Assembly (NCBI RefSeq): GCF_002803155.1
Contig: NZ_NNBP01000021.1
Coordinates: 1 to 64,000 of the forward strand
Source: Streptomyces sp. CB02959
Lineage (GTDB): Bacteria; Actinomycetota; Actinomycetes; Streptomycetales; Streptomycetaceae
Reading direction: 5' to 3'
Length of the DNA stretch: 64,000 bases
The stretch's first letter is position 1, and every line of letters starts with the position of its first letter. A program made the translations under genes and the position numbers. Under the pieces are notes generated by a model that saw only the letters and a program-made list of their open reading frames with translations, made no database searches and was not told where the DNA came from. This document shows positions 44,645-53,915 of this stretch, piece after piece.

Positions 44645-44819
44645 GGATGGCCTTCTGGAGCAGTTCGAGTGGGATCTCCACCAAGGTTTCGTGGGCGGGA
44701 ATCTGCAGTCCGTGATCAGCCGGGGTTTCACCCTGCACCAGGAGGGTGTCCCGGTCCGTCTTGTAGATCGTTGGGCAGTCCTTCTTGTCGCACGATGTCG
44801 CGAGCACGGTGACTTTCAC
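44628..44819 (-). CDS. Small cysteine-bearing protein upstream of DUF6879
   Basis: A 63-residue protein from GTG 44819 with GGGGAG just upstream. It contains TSCDKKDCPTIYKTDRDTLLVQG and ends in ETLVEIPLELLQKAI. The CDKKDC pair followed by PTIY and a DTLLVQG strand is common to small proteins that precede DUF6879 genes. First gene of the module 2 operon. Function unknown; a partner of the DUF6879 protein is likely. Confidence 0.75.
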   Translation of the reverse strand: MKVTVLATSCDKKDCPTIYKTDRDTLLVQGETPADHGLQIPAHETLVEIPLELLQKAIRDNVI

Positions 44820-45265
44820 GGTCTCCCCTTCTCCGCGGTTCTCCCGTTCGATCGTTCCGGCAACGGCGCTTGCGAGGCAAGGAGGCAGAGTTGCAGAAAC
44901 GGGAAACCGACACTGTCCCCGGCGCGCGGCCGCCGTCAAGAAGGCCCGGTGGCGGGGGGCGGCGCGTCGGCCGTCGTCGGGTCGGTCGCGCCGGTGTGTA
45001 CGGCGTCCATAAGTGATTCACATCGCGGACGGACGGGTTGTGGATCCTCTGGGGACCGGTCGCCGTCTTTGACCTTGTGGACCACCTGCCGACCCCGACC
45101 GCCGGCCGGCGCCTCACCGGCGGTGACCGGTGTTTCGGGCGGCGCTTCGGCGGTGTCGGGGAGTGCGGGGGACTACCGGGCGTGCGCGGCGAAGCGAACG
45201 GTGTCCAGGTCCTCCCAGCCCCTCGACAGGAAACGGTGTCAGTAGTGCTGACCTGCTCTTTCGCC
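44820..45265. other. Gene-poor stretch between module 2 and the carboxypeptidase
   Basis: About 450 bases without a supported gene. It should hold the promoter of the minus-strand module 2 operon near 44820-44920, where TTGC/GCAA half-sites are visible (about 44870-44905). The remainder looks like decaying sequence that merges into the SCO4848-type remnant at 45266. Confidence 0.45.
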
Positions 45266-45370
45266 CAGTCCTGACGTTGTGACAGCTAGTTGTTCGTGAA
45301 AGGTGAACCAGATGCACCAGCTCTCCCCGAAGGCGAGCGGGAACCGGGACACGGGGCGAGAGAGCTTCAA
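45266..45370 (-). pseudogene. Inverted, decayed partial copy of the SCO4848-type gene
   Basis: Read on the minus strand from TTG 45370, this encodes LKLSRPVSRFPLAFGESWC and then IWFTFHEQLAVTTSGL. It aligns over 35 codons with the start of the intact gene at 42151 (MKLSRPVSWFLLAFGAWSW...VVWVTFVKNLVKDASGL), with one codon lost and the start ATG changed to TTG. Similarity stops on both sides. It overlaps the long upstream extension of the carboxypeptidase frame. Confidence 0.85.
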
Positions 45371-45476
45371 GGATCCCAGTCCGGGCCGCGGCAGCGGCTC
45401 CATCCGGCCGTTCGGAGGGACACTCTTCCGTGGGGCGCGTTCCTGGAGGCGGTCGCGGGCGGGTACGTTCACGGAC

Positions 45477-46769
45477 GTGCCGACGACCTTCCGCGCCCCC
45501 ACGTCCCCGTCCGCCGTACGAGCCGTTCGTACCGTCGCCGCGTTGGCGTCCTCAGCCCTGCTGGTGTCACCGCTGCTGGCCGGCACCGCGCAGGCCGCGC
45601 CCGCGGACGGCGGGGAACCGCCGAAGGCGCCCGTACCCCCCGCGAAGATGTCGCAGGTGGGCGGGGACCGGCTGGGGCAGCCCGGAGTCCAGGTGCAGAC
45701 CCGCCCGGGGGCGCCCGCGCTTCCGGACGCCAAGGAACTGACGGCCCGTTCGTGGATCATCTCGGACGCGGAGTCCGGTGAGGTGCTGGCGGCGAAGAAC
45801 CCGCACTGGCAGTTGGCGCCGGCCAGCACGCTGAAGATGCTCTTCGCCGACACCGTGATGCCGAAGTTCCCCAAGACCCGGACCTACAAGGTCAAGCCCG
45901 CCGACCTGGCGGGAATGGGCGCCGGCAGCAGCCTCGTCGGGATAAAGGAGAACCTCACGTACACCGTGCACGACCTGTGGCTGGGGGTCTTCCTGCGGTC
46001 CGGGAACGACGCGGTGCACACGCTCTCGGCGATGAACGGCGGCACCGAGGCCACCGTCAAGGAGATGCAGAAGCGGGCGGTGGAACTCAACGCCACCGAC
46101 ACGCACGTGATCACGCCGGACGGCTACGACGCGCCGGGGCAGGTGTCCAGCGCCTACGACCTGAGCCTGTTCGCGCGGGCCGGGCTCCAGAACGCGGACT
46201 TCCGGGAGTACTGCTCCACGGCGAGCGCGCAGTTCCCGGGCGACACGGGCAAGGACGGCAAGCGGGCCACCTTCGGCATCCAGAACACCAACCGGCTGCT
46301 CAGCGGGGACTACGACATCAAGCCGTACCCGGGCATCGCCGGCGTGAAGAACGGGTCCACCACCAACGCCGGGTCCACGTTCACCGGCGTCGCCCAGCAC
46401 GGCGACCGCAAGCTGCTCGTCACCGTCATGAACCCGGAGAAGCGGCAGCACAACGAGGCGTACCGGGAGGCCGCCAAGCTCCTCGACTGGGGCTTCGCCG
46501 CGGACGGCAAGGTCACGCCGGTCGGCCACCTGGTCGGACCCAAGGGCTCGGACGACGCGTCCGGCGCCGGTGGTGCGAAGAGCGGCGATCAGGCCGAGGC
46601 CGGGCTCGACTCCGGCGGGGGCTGGGGCGGGCCGTGGACGGCCGCGGGCATCGGCGGCGGCGCGGTGGTGCTGCTGGGCGCGCTGGTGTGGTTCATCCGC
46701 AAGCGGCGGCCGCTCCCCGAGGCCGTGCAGGAGCGCCGGGGCGGCGCCGGGGGCCGGCGCAAGAAGTGA
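45477..46769 (+). CDS. dacA: D-alanyl-D-alanine carboxypeptidase (peptidase S11)
   Basis: A 430-residue penicillin-binding protein that trims the terminal D-Ala of cell-wall stem peptides. Signal peptide at 13-41 (ending GTAQAAPA), the SxxK motif Ser 117-TL-Lys 120, SGN at 175-177, and KNG at 291-293 in place of KTG, as is usual in this family. A C-terminal TM segment (about 390-412) and Lys/Arg-rich tail anchor it. GTG 45477 is chosen because the signal peptide begins there; a TACGTT box 8 bases upstream would allow a leaderless transcript. An ATG at 45303 would add 58 residues derived from the remnant region. Confidence 0.92.
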   Translation: MPTTFRAPTSPSAVRAVRTVAALASSALLVSPLLAGTAQAAPADGGEPPKAPVPPAKMSQVGGDRLGQPGVQVQTRPGAPALPDAKELTARSWIISDAESGEVLAAKNPHWQLAPASTLKMLFADTVMPKFPKTRTYKVKPADLAGMGAGSSLVGIKENLTYTVHDLWLGVFLRSGNDAVHTLSAMNGGTEATVKEMQKRAVELNATDTHVITPDGYDAPGQVSSAYDLSLFARAGLQNADFREYCSTASAQFPGDTGKDGKRATFGIQNTNRLLSGDYDIKPYPGIAGVKNGSTTNAGSTFTGVAQHGDRKLLVTVMNPEKRQHNEAYREAAKLLDWGFAADGKVTPVGHLVGPKGSDDASGAGGAKSGDQAEAGLDSGGGWGGPWTAAGIGGGAVVLLGALVWFIRKRRPLPEAVQERRGGAGGRRKK

Positions 46770-46774
46770 CCGCC

Positions 46775-46832
46775 GCCGCGCCGAGGGTCCCGGCCCGCCG
46801 CCTTCCCGGCGAGCCGGGGCCCTCGGCGCGGC
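46775..46832. terminator. Terminator hairpin after dacA
   Basis: An inverted repeat of about 19-20 bases with one G-T wobble (46775-46794 with 46813-46832) and an 18-base loop lies between the converging dacA and YihY genes. Confidence 0.8.
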
Positions 46833-46859
46833 CGCCATGCTCCGCTGGAGGTACGGACG

Positions 46860-47948
46860 TCACGCCCCGGCGGCGGGCGCGGGCTCGGTCCGCGGTTCGG
46901 CCGCCCGGTAGGTGGCCGTCCAGGCCGCGCAGAAGACCAGCAGCTTCGCGGTGAAGTTGATCCACAGCAGCAGTGCGATCGGAGTGCCGAACGCGCCGTA
47001 CATGCTGCGCGCGGCGACGCCCCGCAGATAGCCGCTGAGCAGCAGTTTCAGCAGTTCGAAGCCGATCGCGCCGATGAGCGCGGCGGTGACCAGGGCGCGC
47101 CGCGGCGGGTGGGCGCCGACGAGCTTGGTCAGCACGTAGGCCAGCATCACGAAGTCGGCGAGCACCGCGGTGCAGAAGCCCGCGACGGTCAGCAGGATGC
47201 TGGCCGCGCCGCCCTCGGGCAGCCCGATCTCCCGCGCGGCCCGGCCGACCGCCGCCGAGGCGAACGTCGAGCAGCCCACCGAGACCAGGGCGACCCCGCC
47301 GAGGCCGAGCAGCAGCCCGCCGTCGCGGACCTTGCCCAGCAGGAAGTTGGTCTTCTCGTCGGGCGCCTCCCAGACGGCCCGCAGGCAGTCGCGCAGGGAC
47401 TGCACCCAGCCGATGCCGGTGAACAGCAGCACCGCACCGGCGATCAGGCCGACCGTGCCGGCGTTGTTGACCAGCGAGGCGAGGTCGAGCTGGGCGGAGA
47501 TGCCGGGGACCTGCTCGGCGAGCTTCGCCTCCAGCGTGCGCAGTTGGGCGTCGCCGATGGTGGCGGCGACGATGGTGGCGGCGACGGTCAGCAGCGGGAA
47601 GAGCGCGATGAAGCTGGTGAAGGTGATGGCCGCGGCCAGCCGGGTCCAGTGGACCCGGAGCATCCGGTCGAAGCTGCGCCACAGGTGGGTGGCGAGCATC
47701 CAGCGGACGGCGGGGGCGAGCCGGGGGCCGACGACCGGCAACCCGGGGATCCAGCCCAACGGACCGCCGCCGACGGCCTCGCCCTCGCCCTCGTTCTTGC
47801 TCTCGGCCTTGTTCTCGCCCTTGTTCTCGTTCTCGCTCTTGGACTCGTTCTCGGCCGTGCCCGCGCGGTCCCCGGCGTCCTCGGCGTCCCCGGCGCCCCT
47901 GGCCTCTCCGGCGTCCCCGCCGTTCTGAGTGCCCCGTCCACCCGTCAT
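46860..47948 (-). CDS. YihY/BrkB-family membrane protein
   Basis: A 362-residue protein. The first 60 residues are a low-complexity Glu/Asn/Lys/Ser/Gly head (ENESKSENENKGENK), and the YihY domain follows. HLWRSFDRMLRVHWTRLAAAITFTSFIALFPLLTV is its conserved opening, then about five more TM segments, ending in GTPIALLLWINFTAKLLVFCAAW. These proteins were once called ribonuclease BN but are transporters or envelope proteins of unknown substrate. The acidic/Lys head is unusual in a genome this GC-rich because it uses repeated TTCTC-type sequence. Confidence 0.88.
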   Translation of the reverse strand: MTGGRGTQNGGDAGEARGAGDAEDAGDRAGTAENESKSENENKGENKAESKNEGEGEAVGGGPLGWIPGLPVVGPRLAPAVRWMLATHLWRSFDRMLRVHWTRLAAAITFTSFIALFPLLTVAATIVAATIGDAQLRTLEAKLAEQVPGISAQLDLASLVNNAGTVGLIAGAVLLFTGIGWVQSLRDCLRAVWEAPDEKTNFLLGKVRDGGLLLGLGGVALVSVGCSTFASAAVGRAAREIGLPEGGAASILLTVAGFCTAVLADFVMLAYVLTKLVGAHPPRRALVTAALIGAIGFELLKLLLSGYLRGVAARSMYGAFGTPIALLLWINFTAKLLVFCAAWTATYRAAEPRTEPAPAAGA

Positions 47949-48074
47949 CCCCGTACCGCCCTCCCGTGCCGGCTGCCCCAGTTGATCCGGAACATTAGCT
48001 TCCGGCTACCCCGGAAGTCGGCAATCACCCGGCGCACCGGGCAGCAGCGGGACGGCGGTCGAGGGGGCGGTGCC

Positions 48075-48674
48075 TCAGTAGGACGCGGCCGGCGGCCGGG
48101 ACAGCTCGGCGGTCTCGGCGACCTGCCGGGGCACCGTCACCGACGCGCTCCCGGCCCCGAACGGATACTCCCGCTCCAGCCGCCAGACCTCGTCGTCGCC
48201 CTTCTCGTAGAGCGCGAAGCCGCCGACCGTCCAGGCGGCCGAGAAGTCCGCCAGCTCCGTCTGGGCACGGTCCATGGCCGCCTCGTCGATGCCGTGCGCG
48301 ACGGTCACGTGCGGGTGGTACGGGAACTGGAGCTCGCGGGCGCACGGCCCGGACGCGGAGCGGACCCGCTCCTGGAGGACGGTGCAGCCGCGGGCACCCT
48401 CGACGACCTTGACGAAGACCACCGGCGAGAGCGGACGGAAGGTGCCGGTGCCCGCCAGGCGGAGCGCGAAGGGCCGGCTGCCCGCGGCGACCTCGGCGAG
48501 GTGGCGCTCGATGTCCGGCAGCGCCGCGGCGTCCACCTCGGTCGGCGGGAGGAGGGTGATGTGGGTGGGGATGCCGCGGGCGGCCGGGTCCCCGAAGCCC
48601 TCGCGCCTCCGCTGGAGGAAGCTGCCGTGCGGCTCCGGGACCGCGAGCGAAACGCCGAGCGTTACGGTCCCCAC
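48075..48674 (-). CDS. 2'-5' RNA ligase/cyclic phosphodiesterase-like protein
   Basis: A 199-residue protein of the 2H phosphoesterase superfamily. The two catalytic His-x-Thr motifs are present: HITL at 38-41 and HVTV at 122-125. These enzymes act on 2'-5' bonds or cyclic phosphates in RNA or nucleotides; the natural substrate here is unknown. Length is typical. It lies upstream of a YihY gene on the same strand. Confidence 0.88.
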   Translation of the reverse strand: MGTVTLGVSLAVPEPHGSFLQRRREGFGDPAARGIPTHITLLPPTEVDAAALPDIERHLAEVAAGSRPFALRLAGTGTFRPLSPVVFVKVVEGARGCTVLQERVRSASGPCARELQFPYHPHVTVAHGIDEAAMDRAQTELADFSAAWTVGGFALYEKGDDEVWRLEREYPFGAGSASVTVPRQVAETAELSRPPAASY

Positions 48675-48778
48675 TGCGTTCTCCCTCCTGACGTGTGTGT
48701 GCGCGCCGCGCGGGCGCGCACCCTTCTCAGTGTGCCGGGACGGACCCTGACGGGCACGTCCCGGCCTTCCGCGGACGG

Positions 48779-49792
48779 TCAGCGCTTGGCCGGCAGGAAC
48801 CCGAGCCGGTCGTAGGCGGTGGCCAGCGTCTCGGCCGCCACCGCGCGGGCCTTCTCGGCGCCCTTGGCCAGGATCGTGTCCAGCGTCTCCGGGTCGTCGA
48901 GGTATTCCTGCGTACGGCTCCGGAACGGTGTGACGAAGTCGACCATCACCCCGGCCAGGTCGGTCTTGAGCGCGCCGTACATCTTGCCCTCGTAGGAGCG
49001 CTCCAGCGACGGGATGTCCTCGCCGGTGAGGGTGGACAGGATGGTGAGGAGGTTGCTGACGCCGGGCTTGGCCTCGCGGTCGAAGCGGATCACCGTGTCG
49101 GTGTCCGTCACGGCGCTCTTGATCTTCTTCGCGGTGACCTTGGGGTCGTCGAGGAGGTCGATGATGCCCTTGGGCGAGGACGCGGACTTGCTCATCTTGA
49201 TCGACGGGTCCTGAAGATCGAAGATCTTCGCCGTCTCCTTGACGATGTACGGGTTCGGGATGGTGAAGGTGTCGCCGTACCGGGTGTTGAAGCGGTCCGC
49301 GAGGTCGCGGGTCAGCTCCAGGTGCTGGCGCTGGTCCTCGCCGACGGGGACCTGGTCGGCCTGGTAGAGCAGGATGTCGGCGACCATCAGGACGGGGTAC
49401 GTGAAGAGGCCGACCGTCGTCCGGTCCGTGCCCTGCTTCGCCGACTTGTCCTTGAACTGCGTCATCCGGGACGCCTCACCGAAGCCGGTGACGCAGTTCA
49501 TGACCCAGGCGAGCTGGGCGTGCTCGGGCACGTGGCTCTGCACGAAGAGCGTGCAGCGCTCCGGGTCGAGGCCGGCGGCCAGCAGCTGGGCGACGGCGAC
49601 CCGGGTGTTGCGGCGCAGCTCCGCGGGGTCCTGCGGGACGGTGATCGCGTGCAGGTCGACCACCATGTAGAAGGCGTCGTGGGACTCCTGCAACGCCACC
49701 CACTGGCGCACCGCACCGAGGTAGTTGCCGAGGTGGAAGGAGCCGGCGGTGGGCTGGATACCGGAGAGCACACGAGGACGTTCGAGAGCCAT
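48779..49792 (-). CDS. trpS: Tryptophanyl-tRNA synthetase
   Basis: A 337-residue class I synthetase. RVLSGIQPTAGSFHLGNYLGA contains the HIGH-type motif (HLGN), and KMSKSASS is the KMSKS loop. GEDQRQHLELTRDLADRFN is the conserved tRNA/Trp-site helix. The start at 49792 is where the conserved N-terminus begins; an ATG three codons upstream is possible. Streptomycetes often have two TrpRS, one resistant to indolmycin; which type this is cannot be read safely here. A nested hairpin lies in its leader. Confidence 0.95.
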   Translation of the reverse strand: MALERPRVLSGIQPTAGSFHLGNYLGAVRQWVALQESHDAFYMVVDLHAITVPQDPAELRRNTRVAVAQLLAAGLDPERCTLFVQSHVPEHAQLAWVMNCVTGFGEASRMTQFKDKSAKQGTDRTTVGLFTYPVLMVADILLYQADQVPVGEDQRQHLELTRDLADRFNTRYGDTFTIPNPYIVKETAKIFDLQDPSIKMSKSASSPKGIIDLLDDPKVTAKKIKSAVTDTDTVIRFDREAKPGVSNLLTILSTLTGEDIPSLERSYEGKMYGALKTDLAGVMVDFVTPFRSRTQEYLDDPETLDTILAKGAEKARAVAAETLATAYDRLGFLPAKR

Positions 49793-49835
49793 GGCATGCA
49801 TTCTCTCAGGTCCGCGGGGAGCCCGGGCGTGGAGC

Positions 49836-49889
49836 CCCGCAGGGGGTGGCCGAACACATCCCGTAGGGGATGGCGAGGCCCCCTGCGGG
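49836..49889 (-). promoter_or_regulatory. Nested hairpin in the trpS leader
   Basis: An outer stem CCCGCAGGGGG / CCCCCTGCGGG (49836-49846 with 49879-49889) encloses a second perfect stem CATCCC-GTAG-GGGATG (49857-49872). It lies between the glyA terminator and the trpS start. It could be an attenuator or leader structure, but it has none of the T-box consensus. Confidence 0.5.
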
Positions 49890-49967
49890 TCCACAACGCG
49901 GGGGTGGCGGGGGGTGTTCCCGGGCGGGCGGAGGTGTCTCCGGGGCGGGGGAGATCCGCGGGGCGGC

Positions 49968-49998
49968 GGGGGCTCCCCGGGGTGATCGGGGAGCCCCC
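49968..49998 (-). terminator. Terminator hairpin after glyA
   Basis: Perfect 11-base arms GGGGGCTCCCC / GGGGAGCCCCC (49968-49978 with 49988-49998), just past the glyA stop. Confidence 0.85.
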
Positions 49999-50002
49999 GG
50001 AC

Positions 50003-51280
50003 TCAGTCGCCGAGGGGCAGTCCCGGTGCCGGGTGGGCGGCCATCAGTTCGGCCACCTCCTTGCGGATCTCCGCCAGGGCCTCCTCGTCGCCGCCGCCCG
50101 CGGCCCGTACGCCCCGGTCGATCCACTCCGCGACCTTCGGCATGTCCGCCGTCCCCAGTCCCCGCGAGGTGAGCGACGGGGTGCCGATCCGGATGCCGGA
50201 CGGGTCGAACGGCTTGCGCGGGTCGAACGGCACGGTGTTGTAGTTCACCACGATCCCGGCCCGGTCCAGGGCCTTGGCGGCGACCTTGCCGGGCACGTCC
50301 TTCGAGGTCAGGTCGATCAGCACCAGGTGGTTGTCGGTGCCGCCGGAGACCAGGTCGAAACCGCGCGCCAGCAGCGCCTCGGCGAGCGCCTTGGCGTTGG
50401 CGACGACGGCGTGCGCGTACTCCCCGAAGGACGGCGCGGACGCCTCGCGCAGCGCTACCGCGATGGCGGCCGTGGTGTGGTTGTGCGGGCCGCCCTGGAG
50501 GCCGGGGAAGACCGCCTTGTCGATCGCCTTGGCGTGCGTGGCGCGGGACATCAGCATGGCGCCGCGCGGGCCGCGCAGTGTCTTGTGGGTGGTGGTCGCC
50601 ACGACGTCGGCGTGCGGCACGGGGGAGGGGTGCGCGCCGCCCGCCACCAGGCCGGCGATGTGCGCGATGTCCGCGACGAGGACCGCGTCGACCTCCCGGG
50701 CGATCTCGCCGAAGGCGGCGAAGTCGATGGTCCGCGGGACGGCCGTGCCGCCACAGAAGATGATCTTCGGGCGCTCCTTGCGGGCCAGGTCGCGCACCTG
50801 GTCGAAGTCGATCCGCCCGGTGTCGGCCCGCACGCCGTACTGCACCCCGTTGAACCACGTCCCGGTCGCCGAGACGCCCCAGCCGTGCGTGAGGTGCCCG
50901 CCCATCGGCAGCGACATGCCCAGCACGGTGTCGCCGGGGGAGGCGAACGCGAGGTACACGGCGAGGTTGGCCGGCGAGCCGGAGTACGGCTGCACGTTGG
51001 CGTGCTCGACGCCGAAGAGGGCCTTGGCGCGCTCGACGGCCAGGGTCTCCACGAGGTCGATGTTCTGCTGGCCCTCGTAGTAGCGGCGGCCCGGGTAGCC
51101 CTCGCTGTACTTGTTCTGGAGGACCGTTCCGGTGGCCTCCAGCACGGCGGCGGAGACGTAGTTCTCGCTGGGGATCAGCCGCAGCGTGTCGGCCTGGAGC
51201 CGCTCCTCGGCGCCGACCAGCGCGGCGAGCTCGGGGTCGGTGGCGTGCAGGGCGGGATGGGCGGGGGGCTGTGCCGTCAT
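50003..51280 (-). CDS. glyA: Serine hydroxymethyltransferase
   Basis: A 425-residue PLP enzyme that converts serine and THF to glycine and 5,10-methylene-THF, the source of one-carbon units for folD and the purine enzymes. RLIPSENYVSAAV, NKYSEGYPGRRYY and the PLP lysine in TTTHKTLRGPRG (Lys 233) are family hallmarks. ATG 51280 has GGAGG 5 bases upstream. The frame stays open far upstream, but that part lacks conservation and contains a ZTP riboswitch. It shares a strand with trpS downstream, from which a terminator separates it. Confidence 0.96.
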   Translation of the reverse strand: MTAQPPAHPALHATDPELAALVGAEERLQADTLRLIPSENYVSAAVLEATGTVLQNKYSEGYPGRRYYEGQQNIDLVETLAVERAKALFGVEHANVQPYSGSPANLAVYLAFASPGDTVLGMSLPMGGHLTHGWGVSATGTWFNGVQYGVRADTGRIDFDQVRDLARKERPKIIFCGGTAVPRTIDFAAFGEIAREVDAVLVADIAHIAGLVAGGAHPSPVPHADVVATTTHKTLRGPRGAMLMSRATHAKAIDKAVFPGLQGGPHNHTTAAIAVALREASAPSFGEYAHAVVANAKALAEALLARGFDLVSGGTDNHLVLIDLTSKDVPGKVAAKALDRAGIVVNYNTVPFDPRKPFDPSGIRIGTPSLTSRGLGTADMPKVAEWIDRGVRAAGGGDEEALAEIRKEVAELMAAHPAPGLPLGD

Positions 51281-51324
51281 GGCGTCCTCCGGGGCGATCG
51301 ATCGATGGTCGGTCGTGGTCCCGG

Positions 51325-51412
51325 GGTACCCAGGCGGGCGGCACCTCGTAGGCGTGTGGCCGCGCACCGCTCCCTCGGGGTCCGTTCCCCGTGCGCCAGT
51401 CGCGGCTGCGCA
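51325..51412 (-). promoter_or_regulatory. ZTP riboswitch (pfl motif) in the glyA leader
   Basis: Read on the minus strand, the leader has all landmarks of the pfl/ZTP RNA in order: CGACTGGCGC, a GGGG/CCCC hairpin, GGGAGCGG closing helix P1 with the upstream GCGCAGCCGC, a variable hairpin, then CCGCCTGGGTA (51327-51337). These RNAs bind ZTP/ZMP, an alarmone of 10-formyl-THF shortage, and turn on one-carbon genes such as glyA. It ends about 45 bases before the ATG, close enough to control the ribosome site. Confidence 0.9.
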
Positions 51413-51606
51413 CGGGAAGTCTATGGCCTGTCCCGCCACCGGGCGCGGGGAGCGGCCCCGCGCGGGCCGTGCGGAGGCCGCTCGGGGGGCTCCGGCGGAC
51501 GGTGCGGCGCGTGCCCTGCGGAGGCCGGTGCCCCGGCGCGAGAATGAGGGCAGACCGCGAGAAGAGGCCGGCGCGTACGACGGAGGGGGCCGGCAGTCGC
51601 CCATCC

Positions 51607-51628
51607 GGTCGGACCGGGTGGTCCGACC
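51607..51628. promoter_or_regulatory. Perfect inverted repeat upstream of rocD
   Basis: GGTCGGACC and GGTCCGACC form 9-base perfect arms with a GGGT spacer, ending 19 bases before the rocD start. It may be an operator or an RNA hairpin near the ribosome site. The left arm equals the core of the palindrome found before betB, which may be coincidence. Confidence 0.45.
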
Positions 51629-51646
51629 CGCCGGACGGAGTCCCCC

Positions 51647-52852
<1,206 letters not shown>

Positions 52853-52943
52853 GCCCGCCGCCCCTGCCGCCCCGCCGCCGCGCCGTCCCGGCCCGTGGGA
52901 AGCCCCCTGCCCCGCGGCGCGCGGCCCCCGTACAGTCGGGCCC

Positions 52944-53834
52944 ATGCTGCTCGGGATGATCTGCGCCCTCGCGTCCGCGGTGTGCTTCGGCACCGCCTCC
53001 GTCTTCCAGGCCGTGGCGGCCCGGGACACCACGGCCGGCACCGGGTCCGGCGTCGACGCGCGACTGCTGCTGCGGGTGCTGACGCAGTGGCGGTACCTGC
53101 TCGGGCTGGCACTGGACGGACTGGGGTTCCTGCTGGAGCTGGTGGCGCTGCGCAGGCTGCCGATCTACACCGTCGGCGCGGCACTGGCGGCCACCCTCGC
53201 GGTGACCGCGGTGGTCGCCGCGCCCGTCCTGGGCACCCGCCTCAAGCGCGCCGAATGGCTCGCCGTCACGGTGGTCTGCGGCGGGCTGGCCCTGCTGGCG
53301 CTGTCCTCCGGCACCGAGGGCCACCGCGCCGGCACCCCCGCACTGCGGATCGGGGTGCTGGTCTTCGCGGTCGCCGTGCTGGCCGCCGGCGCCCTGGCGG
53401 GCCGGCTCCCGGGCCGCGCCCGCGCCGCCGCCCTCGGCCTCGGCTCGGGCTTCGGCTTCGGCGTCGTCGAGGTCGCGGTGCGGCTCATCGACGGGTTCGG
53501 GCCGGCCGACCTGCTGACCAACCCCGCCACCTACGCGCTGCTCATCGGCGGGGCCGCCGCCTTCCTGCTGCTGACCTCCGCCCTCCAGCGCGGCTCGGTC
53601 ACCACCGCCACCGCCGGCATGGTGATCGGCGAGACCCTCGGCCCGGCCGTGGTCGGCGTCGCCTGGCTCGGCGACCGCACCCGCGAGGGCCTGGCCCCGC
53701 TGACCGTCGCCGGTTTCGCGCTGGCCGTCGCGGGCGCGCTGGCCCTGGCCCGCTTCGGCGAGGCGCCGGCCGAGCAGTCCGACGTGCCGGTGGCCGAACC
53801 CGGCCCCGCCGCGGTGGTCGCGGAACGACCCTGA
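52944..53834 (+). CDS. Integral membrane protein, drug/metabolite (EamA) transporter-like
   Basis: A 296-residue protein with about nine to ten hydrophobic segments and almost no long loops. The opening MLLGMICALASAVCFGTASVFQAVAAR and the internal repeat of helix pairs, plus GFLLELVALRRLPIYTVGAALAATLAVTAVVA, resemble DMT-superfamily carriers of the kind with an N-terminal Gly/Ala helix. Substrate unknown. It follows rocD on the same strand after 91 bases and converges on the MocR gene. Confidence 0.8.
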   Translation: MLLGMICALASAVCFGTASVFQAVAARDTTAGTGSGVDARLLLRVLTQWRYLLGLALDGLGFLLELVALRRLPIYTVGAALAATLAVTAVVAAPVLGTRLKRAEWLAVTVVCGGLALLALSSGTEGHRAGTPALRIGVLVFAVAVLAAGALAGRLPGRARAAALGLGSGFGFGVVEVAVRLIDGFGPADLLTNPATYALLIGGAAAFLLLTSALQRGSVTTATAGMVIGETLGPAVVGVAWLGDRTREGLAPLTVAGFALAVAGALALARFGEAPAEQSDVPVAEPGPAAVVAERP

Positions 53835-53839
53835 CGCGC

Positions 53840-53884
53840 CGCGGCGCCCGACCCGCGGCTCCCGGCCGTCGGCGGGGCGCCGCG
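53840..53884. terminator. Probable bidirectional terminator
   Basis: A 10-base perfect stem CGCGGCGCCC / GGGCGCCGCG (53840-53849 with 53875-53884) with a GC-rich 25-base loop between the converging transporter and MocR genes. Confidence 0.55.
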
Positions 53885-53915
53885 CGTCCTCGTCGGCCGC
53901 CCCGGCCCCGCCGCG

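Noticed and set aside
44604..45245. A plus-strand frame of about 210 codons opposite the module 2 genes
   Set aside because: It is antisense to the start of the DUF6879 and small-protein genes and has no recognisable content.
45303..45476. A 58-codon N-terminal extension of dacA from ATG 45303
   Set aside because: It is made from sequence antisense to the decayed SCO4848 copy, and the signal peptide starts properly at GTG 45477.
49793..49900. A T-box or Trp leader-peptide attenuator for trpS
   Set aside because: No T-box consensus and no Trp codons in the short leader frame; only the nested hairpin is kept as an unexplained structure.
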